Shown one piece after another: positions 33,041 to 42,500 of a DNA stretch of 59,909 bases. Numbering within the stretch: position 1 is the first letter of the stretch; each line of letters starts with the position of its first letter. The notes beneath the pieces are model-generated. The model saw nothing but the letters and a program-made list of their open reading frames with translations. It did no database searches and was not told the origin of the DNA. The stretch is from Bacilli bacterium. GTDB taxonomy: Bacteria; Bacillota_I; Bacilli_A; RFN20; CAG-826. A program made the position numbers and the translations under genes. The stretch is from assembly GCA_016296775.1 (NCBI GenBank), contig JAEDIE010000004.1, forward strand, positions 1 through 59,909, read 5' to 3'.

Positions 33041-33451
33041 ATGGCAAAAAAAGTCGCAAAAGTTGTCAAGATGGAATTACCTGGCGGCGAAGCTAAACCA
33101 GGTCCAAAACTTGCAAGTGCCGGTGTTGTCATGCCAAAGTTCTGTACAGAATTTAATGCAAAAACAGCCGACAGAAAAGGACAAGTAGTCCCAGTTATTA
33201 TCACAGCTTACGAAGATAAAACCTTCAGCATGGATATTAAAACATCCCCAGTTACAGGTTTATTATTAAAAGCTGCTGGTATTGAAAAAGGTAGTGCTAA
33301 CCAAAAGACTATCGTTGGAAAAGTCACAAAAGCACAAATTAAAGAAATTGCTGAATACAAATTACCAGATTTAAATACTGATGATATTGAACAAGCAATG
33401 AAAATTATCGAAGGAAGTGCCCGTAATATGGGTATTAAAGTCGTTGATTAA
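33041..33451 (+). CDS. rplK: Large ribosomal subunit protein L11
   Basis: A 136-residue L11 of the GTPase-associated centre. It shows VKMELPGGEAKPGPKLASAGV (about 9-29) and, in the C-terminal RNA-binding domain, ADRKGQVVPVIITAYEDKTF. The ending IIEGSARNMGIKVVD is typical. The family's usual G-P-A-L-G-x-x-G after the proline segment reads GPKLASAG, a small divergence. A strong AAGGAG precedes the ATG. It forms a pair with rplA, 13 bases downstream. Confidence 0.97.
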   Translation: MAKKVAKVVKMELPGGEAKPGPKLASAGVVMPKFCTEFNAKTADRKGQVVPVIITAYEDKTFSMDIKTSPVTGLLLKAAGIEKGSANQKTIVGKVTKAQIKEIAEYKLPDLNTDDIEQAMKIIEGSARNMGIKVVD

Positions 33452-33464
33452 TTGGAGGTAGGTT

Positions 33465-34151
33465 ATGAAAAGATATGGTAAAAAATATCAAGCTGCTCTT
33501 AAATTAGTCGACAAGACAAAAGTTTATAGCATTGAAGAAGCTTGTAAATTAGTCAAACAAACATCAACAGTTAAATTTGATTCATCAGTTGATATTTCAT
33601 TCAATTTAAATATCAATACAAAATTAGCTGATCAACAAATCAGAGGAACTGTTGTTCTTCCTGGCGGAACTGGTAAAGATGTTAGAGTATTAGTTTTAAC
33701 TAATGCTAAACAAAAAGATGCTACTGAAGCTGGTGCAGATTTTGTTGGTGGTAAAGAATTACTTGAAAAAATCATTTCTGAAAAATGGTTTGATTTCGAT
33801 GTTATCTGCGCTACTCCAGATATGATGGGTGAAATTGGTAAAGCCGGTAGAATTTTAGGTCCTAAAGGATTAATGCCAAACCCAAAAACTGGTACAGTCG
33901 GAATGGATGTTGCCAAAATGGTCAAAGAATTAAAAGCTGGTAAAGTTGAATACCGTGCTGATAGAGATGGCAATGTCAACTTAGCTGTTGGTAAAGTTTC
34001 ATTTAGCGATGAAAAGTTAATTGAAAACGTTACAACAATTATTAGACAAATCTTAAAAGTAAGACCACAATCAGTCAAAGGTCAATACGTTAAGGTTTGT
34101 AAGATCCATACAACAATGGGTCCATCAATTAGTGTTGATTACAATATCTAA
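33465..34151 (+). CDS. rplA: Large ribosomal subunit protein L1
   Basis: A 228-residue L1, the mobile stalk protein that helps release E-site tRNA and, in many bacteria, represses its own operon. MKRYGKKYQAALKLVDKTK opens it. The interdomain motifs are VVLPGGTGKDVRVLVL (about 63-78) and GKAGRILGPKGLMPNPKTGTV (about 126-146), and the protein ends with MGPSISVDYNI. A GGAGGT Shine-Dalgarno is present. The structured leader upstream of rplK may be its feedback target (inference). A long antisense frame covers it but is a shadow. Confidence 0.98.
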   Translation: MKRYGKKYQAALKLVDKTKVYSIEEACKLVKQTSTVKFDSSVDISFNLNINTKLADQQIRGTVVLPGGTGKDVRVLVLTNAKQKDATEAGADFVGGKELLEKIISEKWFDFDVICATPDMMGEIGKAGRILGPKGLMPNPKTGTVGMDVAKMVKELKAGKVEYRADRDGNVNLAVGKVSFSDEKLIENVTTIIRQILKVRPQSVKGQYVKVCKIHTTMGPSISVDYNI

Positions 34152-34287
34152 TTGAACATTATTTAGTTTAGAAGGCAGAATATACCAAAGACAGTAACGG
34201 ACGATTGGATAGTCTTAATCATGTTACCGAGGTTAGAATAGATCCTCAAATGTATATTTAGCCTCAAAATATATAGGAGGTAAATCG
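34152..34287 (+). promoter_or_regulatory. L10 leader of rplJ-rplL
   Basis: The 136-base space between rplA and rplJ carries the L10-leader core: ACCAAAGACAGTAACGG near 34187, and the partner GTTACCGAGGTT near 34222. In Firmicutes this RNA binds the L10(L12)4 complex and represses rplJ-rplL. No clear terminator stem is visible, so control may act on translation at the AGGAGG site at 34275. Confidence 0.82.
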
Positions 34288-34773
34288 ATGAACAAAGACG
34301 TTTTAAAACAAAAAGAGTCTATTGTTAAAGAAGTAAGCGATTTAATTTCTTCTAATGAAGCTACTGTTGTTTGCGAATATCGTGGATTGACAGTTAAGCA
34401 AATGAGCGATTTAAGAAAAATCTTAAAGAAAAACAATGCATCAGCACTTGTTTACAAAAACTCATTAGTTGCTAGAGCTACAGTAGAAAAACCTGAATTT
34501 GAAACTTATTTAGCAGGACCAAATTTATTCGTTTTTTGTAAAGATGCCACAAACGGAAGCTTAAAAGATTTAGCTAAATTTGCTAAAAAGAATGAAGCTT
34601 TAGTTTTGAAAGGCGGACTTGTTGATGGCGAAGTAAGAGATGAGAAATACATCAAAACACTTGCAAGCTTACCATCAAAAGAAGGAATGCTCTCTATGTT
34701 ATTAAGTGTCTTACAAGCACCACTTAGAAACTTAGCTTACAGCATTAAAGAAGTTGCAGGTAAACAAAATTAA
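34288..34773 (+). CDS. rplJ: Large ribosomal subunit protein L10
   Basis: A 161-residue L10. It anchors the L7/L12 stalk to 23S rRNA and, bound to L12, represses its own mRNA. The N-terminal domain shows EATVVCEYRGLTVKQMSDLRKILKK (about 25-49) and VYKNSLVARAT (about 55-65), with LAGPNLFVFC following. The C-terminal helix ends SMLLSVLQAPLRNLAYSIKEVAGKQN, where L12 dimers dock. It lies 20 bases before rplL and is preceded by AGGAGG. Confidence 0.97.
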   Translation: MNKDVLKQKESIVKEVSDLISSNEATVVCEYRGLTVKQMSDLRKILKKNNASALVYKNSLVARATVEKPEFETYLAGPNLFVFCKDATNGSLKDLAKFAKKNEALVLKGGLVDGEVRDEKYIKTLASLPSKEGMLSMLLSVLQAPLRNLAYSIKEVAGKQN

Positions 34774-34793
34774 TTTAATGGAGGATTAAAATT

Positions 34794-35171
34794 ATGGCAA
34801 AAATTAATATTGAAGAATTTATCGCATCTCTTAAAGAGATGACCGTTGTTGAATTAAACGAATTAGTAAAAGCTATTGAAACCGAATTTGGTGTCACAGC
34901 TGCTGCTCCTGTTGCAGGTGCTGCTGCTCCAGCTGAAGAAGAAGAAGCTGCAAAAGGACCAAGCGAAGTTACATTAACTTTAAAATCATGCGGAATGAAC
35001 AAAGTCAAAGTTATCAAGGCTGTCCAAGCTATCACAGGTTTAGGACTTATGGATGCCAAGAAACTTGTTGATGCTGCTCCAAGCCCAATTAAAGAACACA
35101 TTTCACCAGTTGAAGCTGAAGAACACAAGAAAGCTCTTGTCGAAGCTGGCGCTGAAGTTGAAATTAAGTAA
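34794..35171 (+). CDS. rplL: Large ribosomal subunit protein L7/L12
   Basis: A 125-residue L7/L12, the stalk protein that recruits translation GTPases. The N-terminal dimer domain MAKINIEEFIASLKEMTVVELNELVKAIE is followed by an Ala-rich hinge (APVAGAAAPAEEEE, about 39-52) and the C-terminal domain with NKVKVIKAVQAITGLGLMDAKKLVDAAP (about 67-94). Codon usage is shifted to C- and G-ending codons, as expected for very high expression. It is followed by a strong terminator. Confidence 0.98.
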   Translation: MAKINIEEFIASLKEMTVVELNELVKAIETEFGVTAAAPVAGAAAPAEEEEAAKGPSEVTLTLKSCGMNKVKVIKAVQAITGLGLMDAKKLVDAAPSPIKEHISPVEAEEHKKALVEAGAEVEIK

Positions 35172-35189
35172 TTAGGAAAAAATAATTAC

Positions 35190-35224
35190 AACCTGCTCTT
35201 TATCTATTAAGGGCAGGTTTTTGC
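35190..35224 (+). terminator. Terminator after rplL
   Basis: AACCTGC (35190-35196) pairs with GCAGGTT (35213-35219), with a T-run after it. Confidence 0.85.
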
Positions 35225-35225
35225 C

Positions 35226-35240
35226 TATTTTAGAAACATT
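35226..35240 (+). promoter_or_regulatory. -10 box of ybxB, leaderless-type start
   Basis: TATTTT at 35226-35231 ends nine bases before the ATG at 35241. There is no Shine-Dalgarno, and the preceding terminator isolates the gene from rplL. Confidence 0.4.
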
Positions 35241-35828
35241 ATGAATCACTATTTTATTAACGATCCTGGCGACAAAAACGAGTATCGCGTTATATCATTT
35301 GTCTTTGATGATATTCCTATTTCGTTATTAACAGACCGCAATGTTTTCTCAAATAGAAGGTTAGATTTAGGCACTTTAGCACTTATAAAAGTGCTTTCAA
35401 AGGCTAACCTAGAAGGAAGTTTTCTTGATTTAGGTGCAGGCTATGGCCCCATCGGATTAACTTTAAAGATTGTTAATCCTAAATTAGATGTCACATTAAG
35501 TGATGTTAATGAAAGATGTATCAACCTTATTAATATTAATAAGGATAGATTAAATTTAGATGTTAAAGCTATAGTTTCGGATTCATTCTTAAATATAAAA
35601 GAAAATTTCAATACTATTAGTTTAAATTCTCCTATATCTTGTGGAAAAAGCGTATGCTTCAAACTTTATCAAGATGCAAAGGAACATTTAATTAGTGGTG
35701 GAAGTTTTTATTTAGTTATAAGAAAAGATAAAGGTGCATTATCTCATATAAAATATCTTTCTTCCTTATTTTCTGAAGTAAACGTTATATATAAGGAAAA
35801 AGGATATTATTGTATATTAGCTAAATAA
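35241..35828 (+). CDS. RsmC/YbxB-like class I methyltransferase
   Basis: A 195-residue SAM-dependent methyltransferase in the position of Bacillus ybxB, between rplL and rpoB. MNHYFINDPGDKNEYRVISF opens it and matches the family start. The SAM-binding motif FLDLGAGYGPIGLTL is at about residues 61-75, and an acidic residue follows in LSDVNERCINLININ. Motif IV, normally N-P-P-F/I, reads SLNSPISCGK, so the first Pro is Ser. The family modifies guanine in rRNA (RsmC) or is uncharacterised (YbxB). The target here is unknown. Confidence 0.85.
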   Translation: MNHYFINDPGDKNEYRVISFVFDDIPISLLTDRNVFSNRRLDLGTLALIKVLSKANLEGSFLDLGAGYGPIGLTLKIVNPKLDVTLSDVNERCINLININKDRLNLDVKAIVSDSFLNIKENFNTISLNSPISCGKSVCFKLYQDAKEHLISGGSFYLVIRKDKGALSHIKYLSSLFSEVNVIYKEKGYYCILAK

Positions 35829-35853
35829 AAATTCATAAAAGGAGAAAAAAGAG

Positions 35854-38800
35854 ATGAAATCATACCAAGACTATCCAAAAATTAACAATGATCGTATTAA
35901 TTTCTCTAAAATAAGTGGTAACTTAGACCTTCCATATTTAGTTGAAATACAAACCGAATCTTACAAAAACTTCTTAAAAAATGGCATTGAAGAAGTTTTA
36001 AAGGATGTATTCCCAATTGAAAATTATTCAAAAACTATTTCAATTGATTACGTAAGTCATCGTTTAGGTGAACCTGAACATGATTTTTATGAATGTAAAG
36101 AAAAAGATTTAACATATTCTATCCCATTCTTTGTTACTTTCAAATTAACAGATAGAAGTAGCTTAAATGAAACAATTATCGATAGTGAAATCTTTATGGG
36201 TGATATCCCATTAATGAGCGATTCTGGTACATTTGTTATCAATGGTAAAGAACGTGTTATTGTTAGCCAAATTATTAGATCACCAGGAGCATATCTTTCC
36301 AATGCACAAGATGCAAAATCTGGAAAGTTTGTATATAACGCTGATTTAATTCCATCTAGAGGAACATGGCTCGAATTTGAAAGCGATGTTAAAGATTTCC
36401 TTTGGGTTAGAATTGATAGACAAAGAAAAATGCCAGCTACAATCTTACTTAAGGCTTTAGGTTTAGATGCTTCATTAATTAATCAAACTTTTGGTAAGAG
36501 AGAATGCTTAACAAACACATTAATTAAAGATGAAAACATTAAAACATCAAGAGATGCTTTAATTGAAATCTTTAGAAAATTAAAACCAGGTGAACCAATT
36601 ACCGATAACGGTGTCATTACTTATTTAATTCAAAAATTCTTTGATTCAAAGAGATATGACCTTGGTAAAGCTGGTAGATTTAAATACAACAACAAATTAG
36701 GAATTTACAATAGATTAGTTGATAGAGTTTTAGCTGAAAACTTAATTTCTATCGATGGAGATATTGTTTATGAAGCAGGTGTTAAATTAACAAAAGAAAT
36801 GGTCGAGCAATTAGAAGATGATCAATTCTTCGAAAAAGGTGCTCATCAATACGACTTAACACCAAATTTAAATCAAAATTTATTAAAAGAAATGGCTAAA
36901 GTTAATAGCCAAAACGAAGAAGCAATTGAAAGATGCTACGTTAATATCGTTAAAGTTTATGGAAAAGACGATAATAACAAAGATGTTATCTCAACAGTTA
37001 TTGGTACAGATTTAAATCAAGTAATTGCTAGAGTTACAATCAGCGATATGATTGCTATCTTCTCATATTTCTTAAATTTAATGGATCATTTCGGAAAGAC
37101 CGATGATATCGATCATTTAAGTAATAGAAGAATTAGAAATGTAGGTGAATTATTACAAGAATATTTCAGAAATGGTCTTAATAAAGTTGCTAAAAACTGC
37201 GATAAGAGAATTTCTATTACCTCTAATCCAGATGGAAAAGAAATTTCAATTAGAAGCTTAATTAGCAATAAACCTCTTGCAAGTTCAATTAACGAATTCT
37301 TTGCTGGAAGCCAATTAAGTAACTTCATGGATCAAGTCAATCCACTTTCAGAACTTGCTAATAAGAGAAGAATTTCAGCTTTAGGTCCTCAAGGTATTAC
37401 CCGTGATAGAGCTAGTATGGCCGTTCGTGACGTTCATTTTACTCACTATGGTCGTATTTGTCCAATCGAAACACCTGAAGGACAAAACATTGGTTTAATC
37501 AATAACCTTGCTACATACGCAAAAATTGATAGATATGGTTTCATTCAAGCTCCATATAGAAGAGTTGATAAAGAAACTGGTCAAATTTTAGATGAAGTTG
37601 ATTATTTAACTGCTGCTGAAGAAAATGATCACGTCATCGCTCAAGCTACAAGAGATGATGTTGAAAACGGTTATCTTAAGGGCGAAAGAGTTGTTGCTCG
37701 TTTCAATGGTATGAACGTTCTTGCCGATAGAAAGATGGTCGATTATGTCGATGAATCTCCAATGCAAATTGTTTCTATCGCTGCAGCTTGTATTCCATTC
37801 CTTGAAAACGATGATAACACCCGTGCATTAATGGGTGCTAACATGCAACGTCAAGCTTTACCTTTATTAAAACCACATGCTCCATTTGTTGGAACAGGTA
37901 TCGAACATCGTGTTGCTATCGATTCTGGTTTAGCTGTTGTTGCTAAAGAAGATGGTGTAGTTACATATGTTGATTCAACTGAAATTAGAGTTAGAGAAAG
38001 TCTTGGAGAAAAAGTTTATAAACTTCAAAAATATAAACCAAGTAACCAAGGTACATGTATAAATCAAAGAAGCATTGTCAAAAAAGGCGATGTAATTAAG
38101 AAGGGTCAATTAATTGCTGATGGTCCAAGTATGAACAACGGTGATTTAGCTCTTGGTCAAAATGTCGTTGTTGCCTTTATGACTTGGGATGGATACAACT
38201 ATGAAGACGCTGTTATTATGAGCGATAGATTAGTTAAAGACGATGTTTACACCTCAATTCATATTGAAGCTTACGATGTTGAATGCCGTGATACTAAAAA
38301 TGGTGAAGAAACCATTACAAGCGACATTCCAAATTGTAGAACTGAAGATAAAGCTCACCTTGATGAAAATGGTATTGTCATTCCAGGAAGCGATGTTAAA
38401 GAAGGTGACATCCTTGTTGGTAAGATTACTCCAAAAGGTACAAGCGAATTAAGTGCAGATGAAAAATTATTAGATGAAATTTTCGGATCTAAATCAAAAG
38501 AATGTAAAGATAGTTCATTAAGAATTCCTCATGGAGGTGCTGGAACTGTTCTTGGTGTTCATATATTTAGTAGAGAAAATAAAGATGAATTAGAACCAGG
38601 CGTCAATCAAAAAGTTAGAGTTTATGTTGCTCAAAAACGTAAGATTAGCGAAGGTGATAAGATGAGTGGAAGACATGGTAATAAAGGTGTTATTTCACGT
38701 ATTGTTCCACAAGAAGATATGCCATTTATGGAAGATGGTACTCCAATAGATATTCTTCTTAACCCACAAGGTGTTCCATCTCGTATGAACATCGGACAAA

Positions 38801-39486
38801 TTCTTGAAGTCCATTTAGGTATGGCTTGTAAGATTCTTGGTGGAATGAAGATTGCTACTCCAGTCTTCGATGGAATTTCAATGAATGAAATTGAAGAATT
38901 AATGAATGAAGCAAAGATTCCTAATGATGGAAAATATGCTCTTTACGATGGTAGAACCGGTGAAAGATTTGATAATCGTATCAATGTCGGTGTCATGTAC
39001 ATGATTAAACTTGTCCACATGGTTGATGATAAACTTCACGCACGTGCTACTGGTCCATATTCAACAGTCACACAACAACCTTTAGGTGGTAAAGCCCAAA
39101 ACGGTGGTCAAAGATTTGGTGAAATGGAAGTCTGGGCTCTTGAAGCTTATGGTGCAGCTTACACCCTTCAAGAAATGATGACAATTAAGAGTGATGATAG
39201 AGCTGGAAGAAAGAGAACTTACGACGCTATTATCAACCGTAAAGATTTACCAAAACCATCTATTCCAGAAGCCTTCAAAGTTTTAACTAAAGAATTAATG
39301 GGTCTTGGTTTAGACGTTAAGTTGATGGATAAAGAAAATAAAGAGATTGATATGGATGCTATTGCACGTCAAGTACAAAAAGAAGAACATCTCAGCATGC
39401 AATCTATTTATGGGTCTAATCAACCTGCTCAAAGTGAAGAATCTTTATTTGTCGATGCTTCACTTGAAAAAGATATTTTAGATTAG
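35854..39486 (+). CDS. rpoB: RNA polymerase beta subunit
   Basis: A 1210-residue RpoB. The rifampicin-pocket cluster reads FAGSQLSNFMDQVNPLSEL, then RRISALGPQGITRDRASMAVRDVH (about 488-535). The catalytic-side motifs AVIMSDRLVKDDVYTSIHIE and KISEGDKMSGRHGNKGVISRI are intact. The C-terminal clamp segment GGQRFGEMEVWALEAYGAAYTLQEMMT is unmistakable. A GGAGA Shine-Dalgarno lies before the ATG, 25 bases after ybxB. The stop is followed by rpoC after 18 bases. Confidence 0.99.
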   Translation: MKSYQDYPKINNDRINFSKISGNLDLPYLVEIQTESYKNFLKNGIEEVLKDVFPIENYSKTISIDYVSHRLGEPEHDFYECKEKDLTYSIPFFVTFKLTDRSSLNETIIDSEIFMGDIPLMSDSGTFVINGKERVIVSQIIRSPGAYLSNAQDAKSGKFVYNADLIPSRGTWLEFESDVKDFLWVRIDRQRKMPATILLKALGLDASLINQTFGKRECLTNTLIKDENIKTSRDALIEIFRKLKPGEPITDNGVITYLIQKFFDSKRYDLGKAGRFKYNNKLGIYNRLVDRVLAENLISIDGDIVYEAGVKLTKEMVEQLEDDQFFEKGAHQYDLTPNLNQNLLKEMAKVNSQNEEAIERCYVNIVKVYGKDDNNKDVISTVIGTDLNQVIARVTISDMIAIFSYFLNLMDHFGKTDDIDHLSNRRIRNVGELLQEYFRNGLNKVAKNCDKRISITSNPDGKEISIRSLISNKPLASSINEFFAGSQLSNFMDQVNPLSELANKRRISALGPQGITRDRASMAVRDVHFTHYGRICPIETPEGQNIGLINNLATYAKIDRYGFIQAPYRRVDKETGQILDEVDYLTAAEENDHVIAQATRDDVENGYLKGERVVARFNGMNVLADRKMVDYVDESPMQIVSIAAACIPFLENDDNTRALMGANMQRQALPLLKPHAPFVGTGIEHRVAIDSGLAVVAKEDGVVTYVDSTEIRVRESLGEKVYKLQKYKPSNQGTCINQRSIVKKGDVIKKGQLIADGPSMNNGDLALGQNVVVAFMTWDGYNYEDAVIMSDRLVKDDVYTSIHIEAYDVECRDTKNGEETITSDIPNCRTEDKAHLDENGIVIPGSDVKEGDILVGKITPKGTSELSADEKLLDEIFGSKSKECKDSSLRIPHGGAGTVLGVHIFSRENKDELEPGVNQKVRVYVAQKRKISEGDKMSGRHGNKGVISRIVPQEDMPFMEDGTPIDILLNPQGVPSRMNIGQILEVHLGMACKILGGMKIATPVFDGISMNEIEELMNEAKIPNDGKYALYDGRTGERFDNRINVGVMYMIKLVHMVDDKLHARATGPYSTVTQQPLGGKAQNGGQRFGEMEVWALEAYGAAYTLQEMMTIKSDDRAGRKRTYDAIINRKDLPKPSIPEAFKVLTKELMGLGLDVKLMDKENKEIDMDAIARQVQKEEHLSMQSIYGSNQPAQSEESLFVDASLEKDILD

Positions 39487-39504
39487 TTTTTGGAGGTAAA
39501 GAAA

Positions 39505-42500
39505 ATGTTTGATGTAAACGATTTAGCTAGTATAAAAGTTGGATTAGCCTCTCCAGAGAAAATTAGAGAATGGTCACACGGTGAAGTTTTAAACGCTGAA
39601 ACCATTAACTATAGAAGCCAAAGACCAGAAGTTGATGGTTTGTTCTGTGAAAAGATTTTCGGTCCTAGCAAAGACTATGAATGTCATTGTGGAAAATATA
39701 AAAAGATTAGATATAATGGCGTTGTATGTGAAAAATGTGGCGTCGAAGTTATCTCAAAAGATGTTAGAAGAGAAAGAATGGGACATATTGAACTTGCTTC
39801 ACCATGTTCCCATATCTGGTATTTAAAAGGTACTCCTTCACGTATTGGTTTAATTCTTGATATTAACCCAAAACAACTTGAAGAAATTGTCTATTTTAGT
39901 GCCCATATCTGTTTAAATCCAGGACAAAGTAAAGTTCTTGTCCGTACAGATAAAGAAAAAGATAGAGACAACAGAATTATTGATGATCAAAATGGTAAAG
40001 AGATTTTCATTTCAGTCGTTAACGAAACTCTTGAAAAAATTGCAAATGAATTACCAGAAGGTGTCAATAAAGAAGATGATAGCGAGTATGTCTATGGTGC
40101 AAAGTTACTTGAAAAATTAAAGAACAAAAATGAACCATTTGACTTCTTCAACGTTTCTGCTTTCATTAGCGAACATTTAGGTGCTGAATTTGGAAGTGGC
40201 GCTAGTGCTATCAAGAGTTTATTAAAAGCAGTTGATCTTGAAGCTGAATTTAATAAAGTTAAAGCTGAAATTTCAAATGCAAAAGGTCAAAAATTAATTA
40301 AAGCTACAAAGAGATTAGAAGTAATTGATGCTTTTAGAAAATCAGGAAACAGACCAGAATGGATGATTCTTGATGTTCTTCCAGTTATTCCTGCTGAATT
40401 AAGACCTATGTTAATTCTTGAAGGTGGAAGAATCGGATGTAGCGATATTAACGAATTATATAAGAAGATTATTACCCGTAATAATCGTTTAAAGAAGTTA
40501 ATTGAACAAAACTCTCCTGAAGTTATTATTACTAACGAAAAGAGACTTCTTCAAGAAGCAGTTGACTCCTTAATTGATAATGGAAGACGTAATGGTAAAC
40601 CTGTTACTGATCCAAAAGGTAGACCATATAAATCACTTAGTGGTTTATTAAAAGGTAAACAAGGAAGATTTAGACAAAACCTTCTTGGAAAACGTGTTGA
40701 TTACTCAGGACGTAGCGTTATTGCTATCGGACCAAACTTAAAGATGTATCAATGTGGAATTCCTCGTGAAATGGCTATTAACTTACTTAGACCATTCATT
40801 ATGGCTGTCTTACTTCAAGAAAAGAAATGTTTAATTGCTAGAGTTGCTGATCAAAAGGTTTCTCAAAGAGATGCTGATGTTTACGATGTAGTTGAAAGAA
40901 TTATTTCAATGCACCCAGTCTTACTTAACCGTGCTCCAACTCTTCATAGATTAGGTATCCAAGCTTTCCAACCAGTTTTAGTTGAAGGAAGAGCTATTAG
41001 ACTTCACCCACTTGTTTGTACTGGATTCAATGCAGACTTCGATGGTGACCAAATGGCTGTTCACGTTCCAATCTCTAAAGCTGCTCAAGAAGAAGCTGTT
41101 AACTTAATGCTTGCTAGTAACAATATTCTTGCTCCAAAAGATGGAAAACCAATTGTTACTCCAGGACAAGATATCTTAATTGGTAACTACTACTTAACAA
41201 TGGAAGCTAGCCAAGAAGATTTTGAAAAACAAGCTCAAAAATTTGATGCAGTCAATGATACAAAAGAAGCTCAAAGATATAGAGATTTTGCTAAATTAGA
41301 AGGTAAAGTCTTTAAAGATATGGACGAAGTTGTCAAAGTTTATGAAGAAGGAATTATCCATCTTCACACACGTATTGCTCTTCGTGGAAGTTCAATGAAG
41401 AAAAAGACATTCAGTGAAGATATGATGAATGGCTATCTTATCACAACTGTTGGTAAGGTTATCTTCAACTTTGCTTTCCCATCAGATTTCCCATATATCA
41501 ATAGCAATAGTAAAGCTAATTTAACAAAGAACCTTGATTGTTACTTCGTTAAGAAAGGTACTGATATTAAAGAATATATTAAGAATCAACCTCTTAATGC
41601 TCCAATTATTAAAGGAGATATTAAAGATATTATTAATGCTCTTTATCTTCAATATGGTACTGAAAAAACCAGTGCAATACTTGATAAGATTAAAGACCAA
41701 GGCTATAAATATTCAACAGTTAGCGGCTTAACAGTTGCTTTAAGTGATATTAAGATGGTTCCAGATAAAGATACAATCGTTAAGAAAGCAGAACTTACTA
41801 ACGATGGTATGGAAGAATTATATGAACAAGGCTTCTTATCAGATGAAGAAAGACATAAGCAAGTTTGTGCCGTTTGGACAAAAGCAAGTGATGAAATGCA
41901 AAAAGAAGTTTTAAAACTTCTTGAAACAGACTTAAGAAACCCACTTTGTATCATGTGGAAGTCAGGCGCTAGAGGTAGTGCTTCTAACTTCGCACAACTT
42001 ATGGGTATGAGAGGTCTTATGAAGTCTACAAGCGGTGAAACAATTGAAATTCCTGTTAAATCTTGTTTCCGTGAAGGTCTTAATGTTAGTGAATTCTTCA
42101 CCGGTACACACGGTGCTAGAAAAGGTGGTGCTGATACAGCATTAAAGACTGCTGACTCAGGTTACTTAACAAGAAGACTTGTCGACGTTTCTCAAGACGT
42201 TATTATTAGAGAAATTGATTGTCATTCAGATCATGGAACAGTTGTTAAAGCAATTTACTATAAAGGTAAAGAACTTGTTTCATTAAAAGAAAGAATTACT
42301 GGAAGATATGCATGTCACAATGTTATCGATCCAATAACAAATAGAGTAATCGTTGCTGAAAATACATTAATTGACGAAGCAAAAGCTAAAGAAATCGTCA
42401 ATGCCGGTATTGAAGAAGTTGAAATTAGATCATTATTTGGTTGTGAAACTAAAGATGGTGTCTGTCAACATTGTTATGGTATTAACCTTGCAAGTGGAAC

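Noticed and set aside
33632..34078. A 148-codon open frame antisense to rplA
   Set aside because: It mirrors a highly conserved L1 gene, has no Shine-Dalgarno or promoter, and its protein is low-complexity Ser/Leu/Pro typical of an antisense shadow.
34775..35128. A 117-codon open frame antisense to rplL
   Set aside because: It exists because of the Ala-rich hinge and the shifted codon usage of rplL. There is no start signal and no known family.
39490..39504. A TTG start for rpoC
   Set aside because: It overlaps the GGAGGT Shine-Dalgarno of the ATG at 39505 and adds five residues not seen in the family.
41703..42101. A 132-codon open frame antisense to rpoC
   Set aside because: It lies wholly inside conserved rpoC sequence and lacks start signals.
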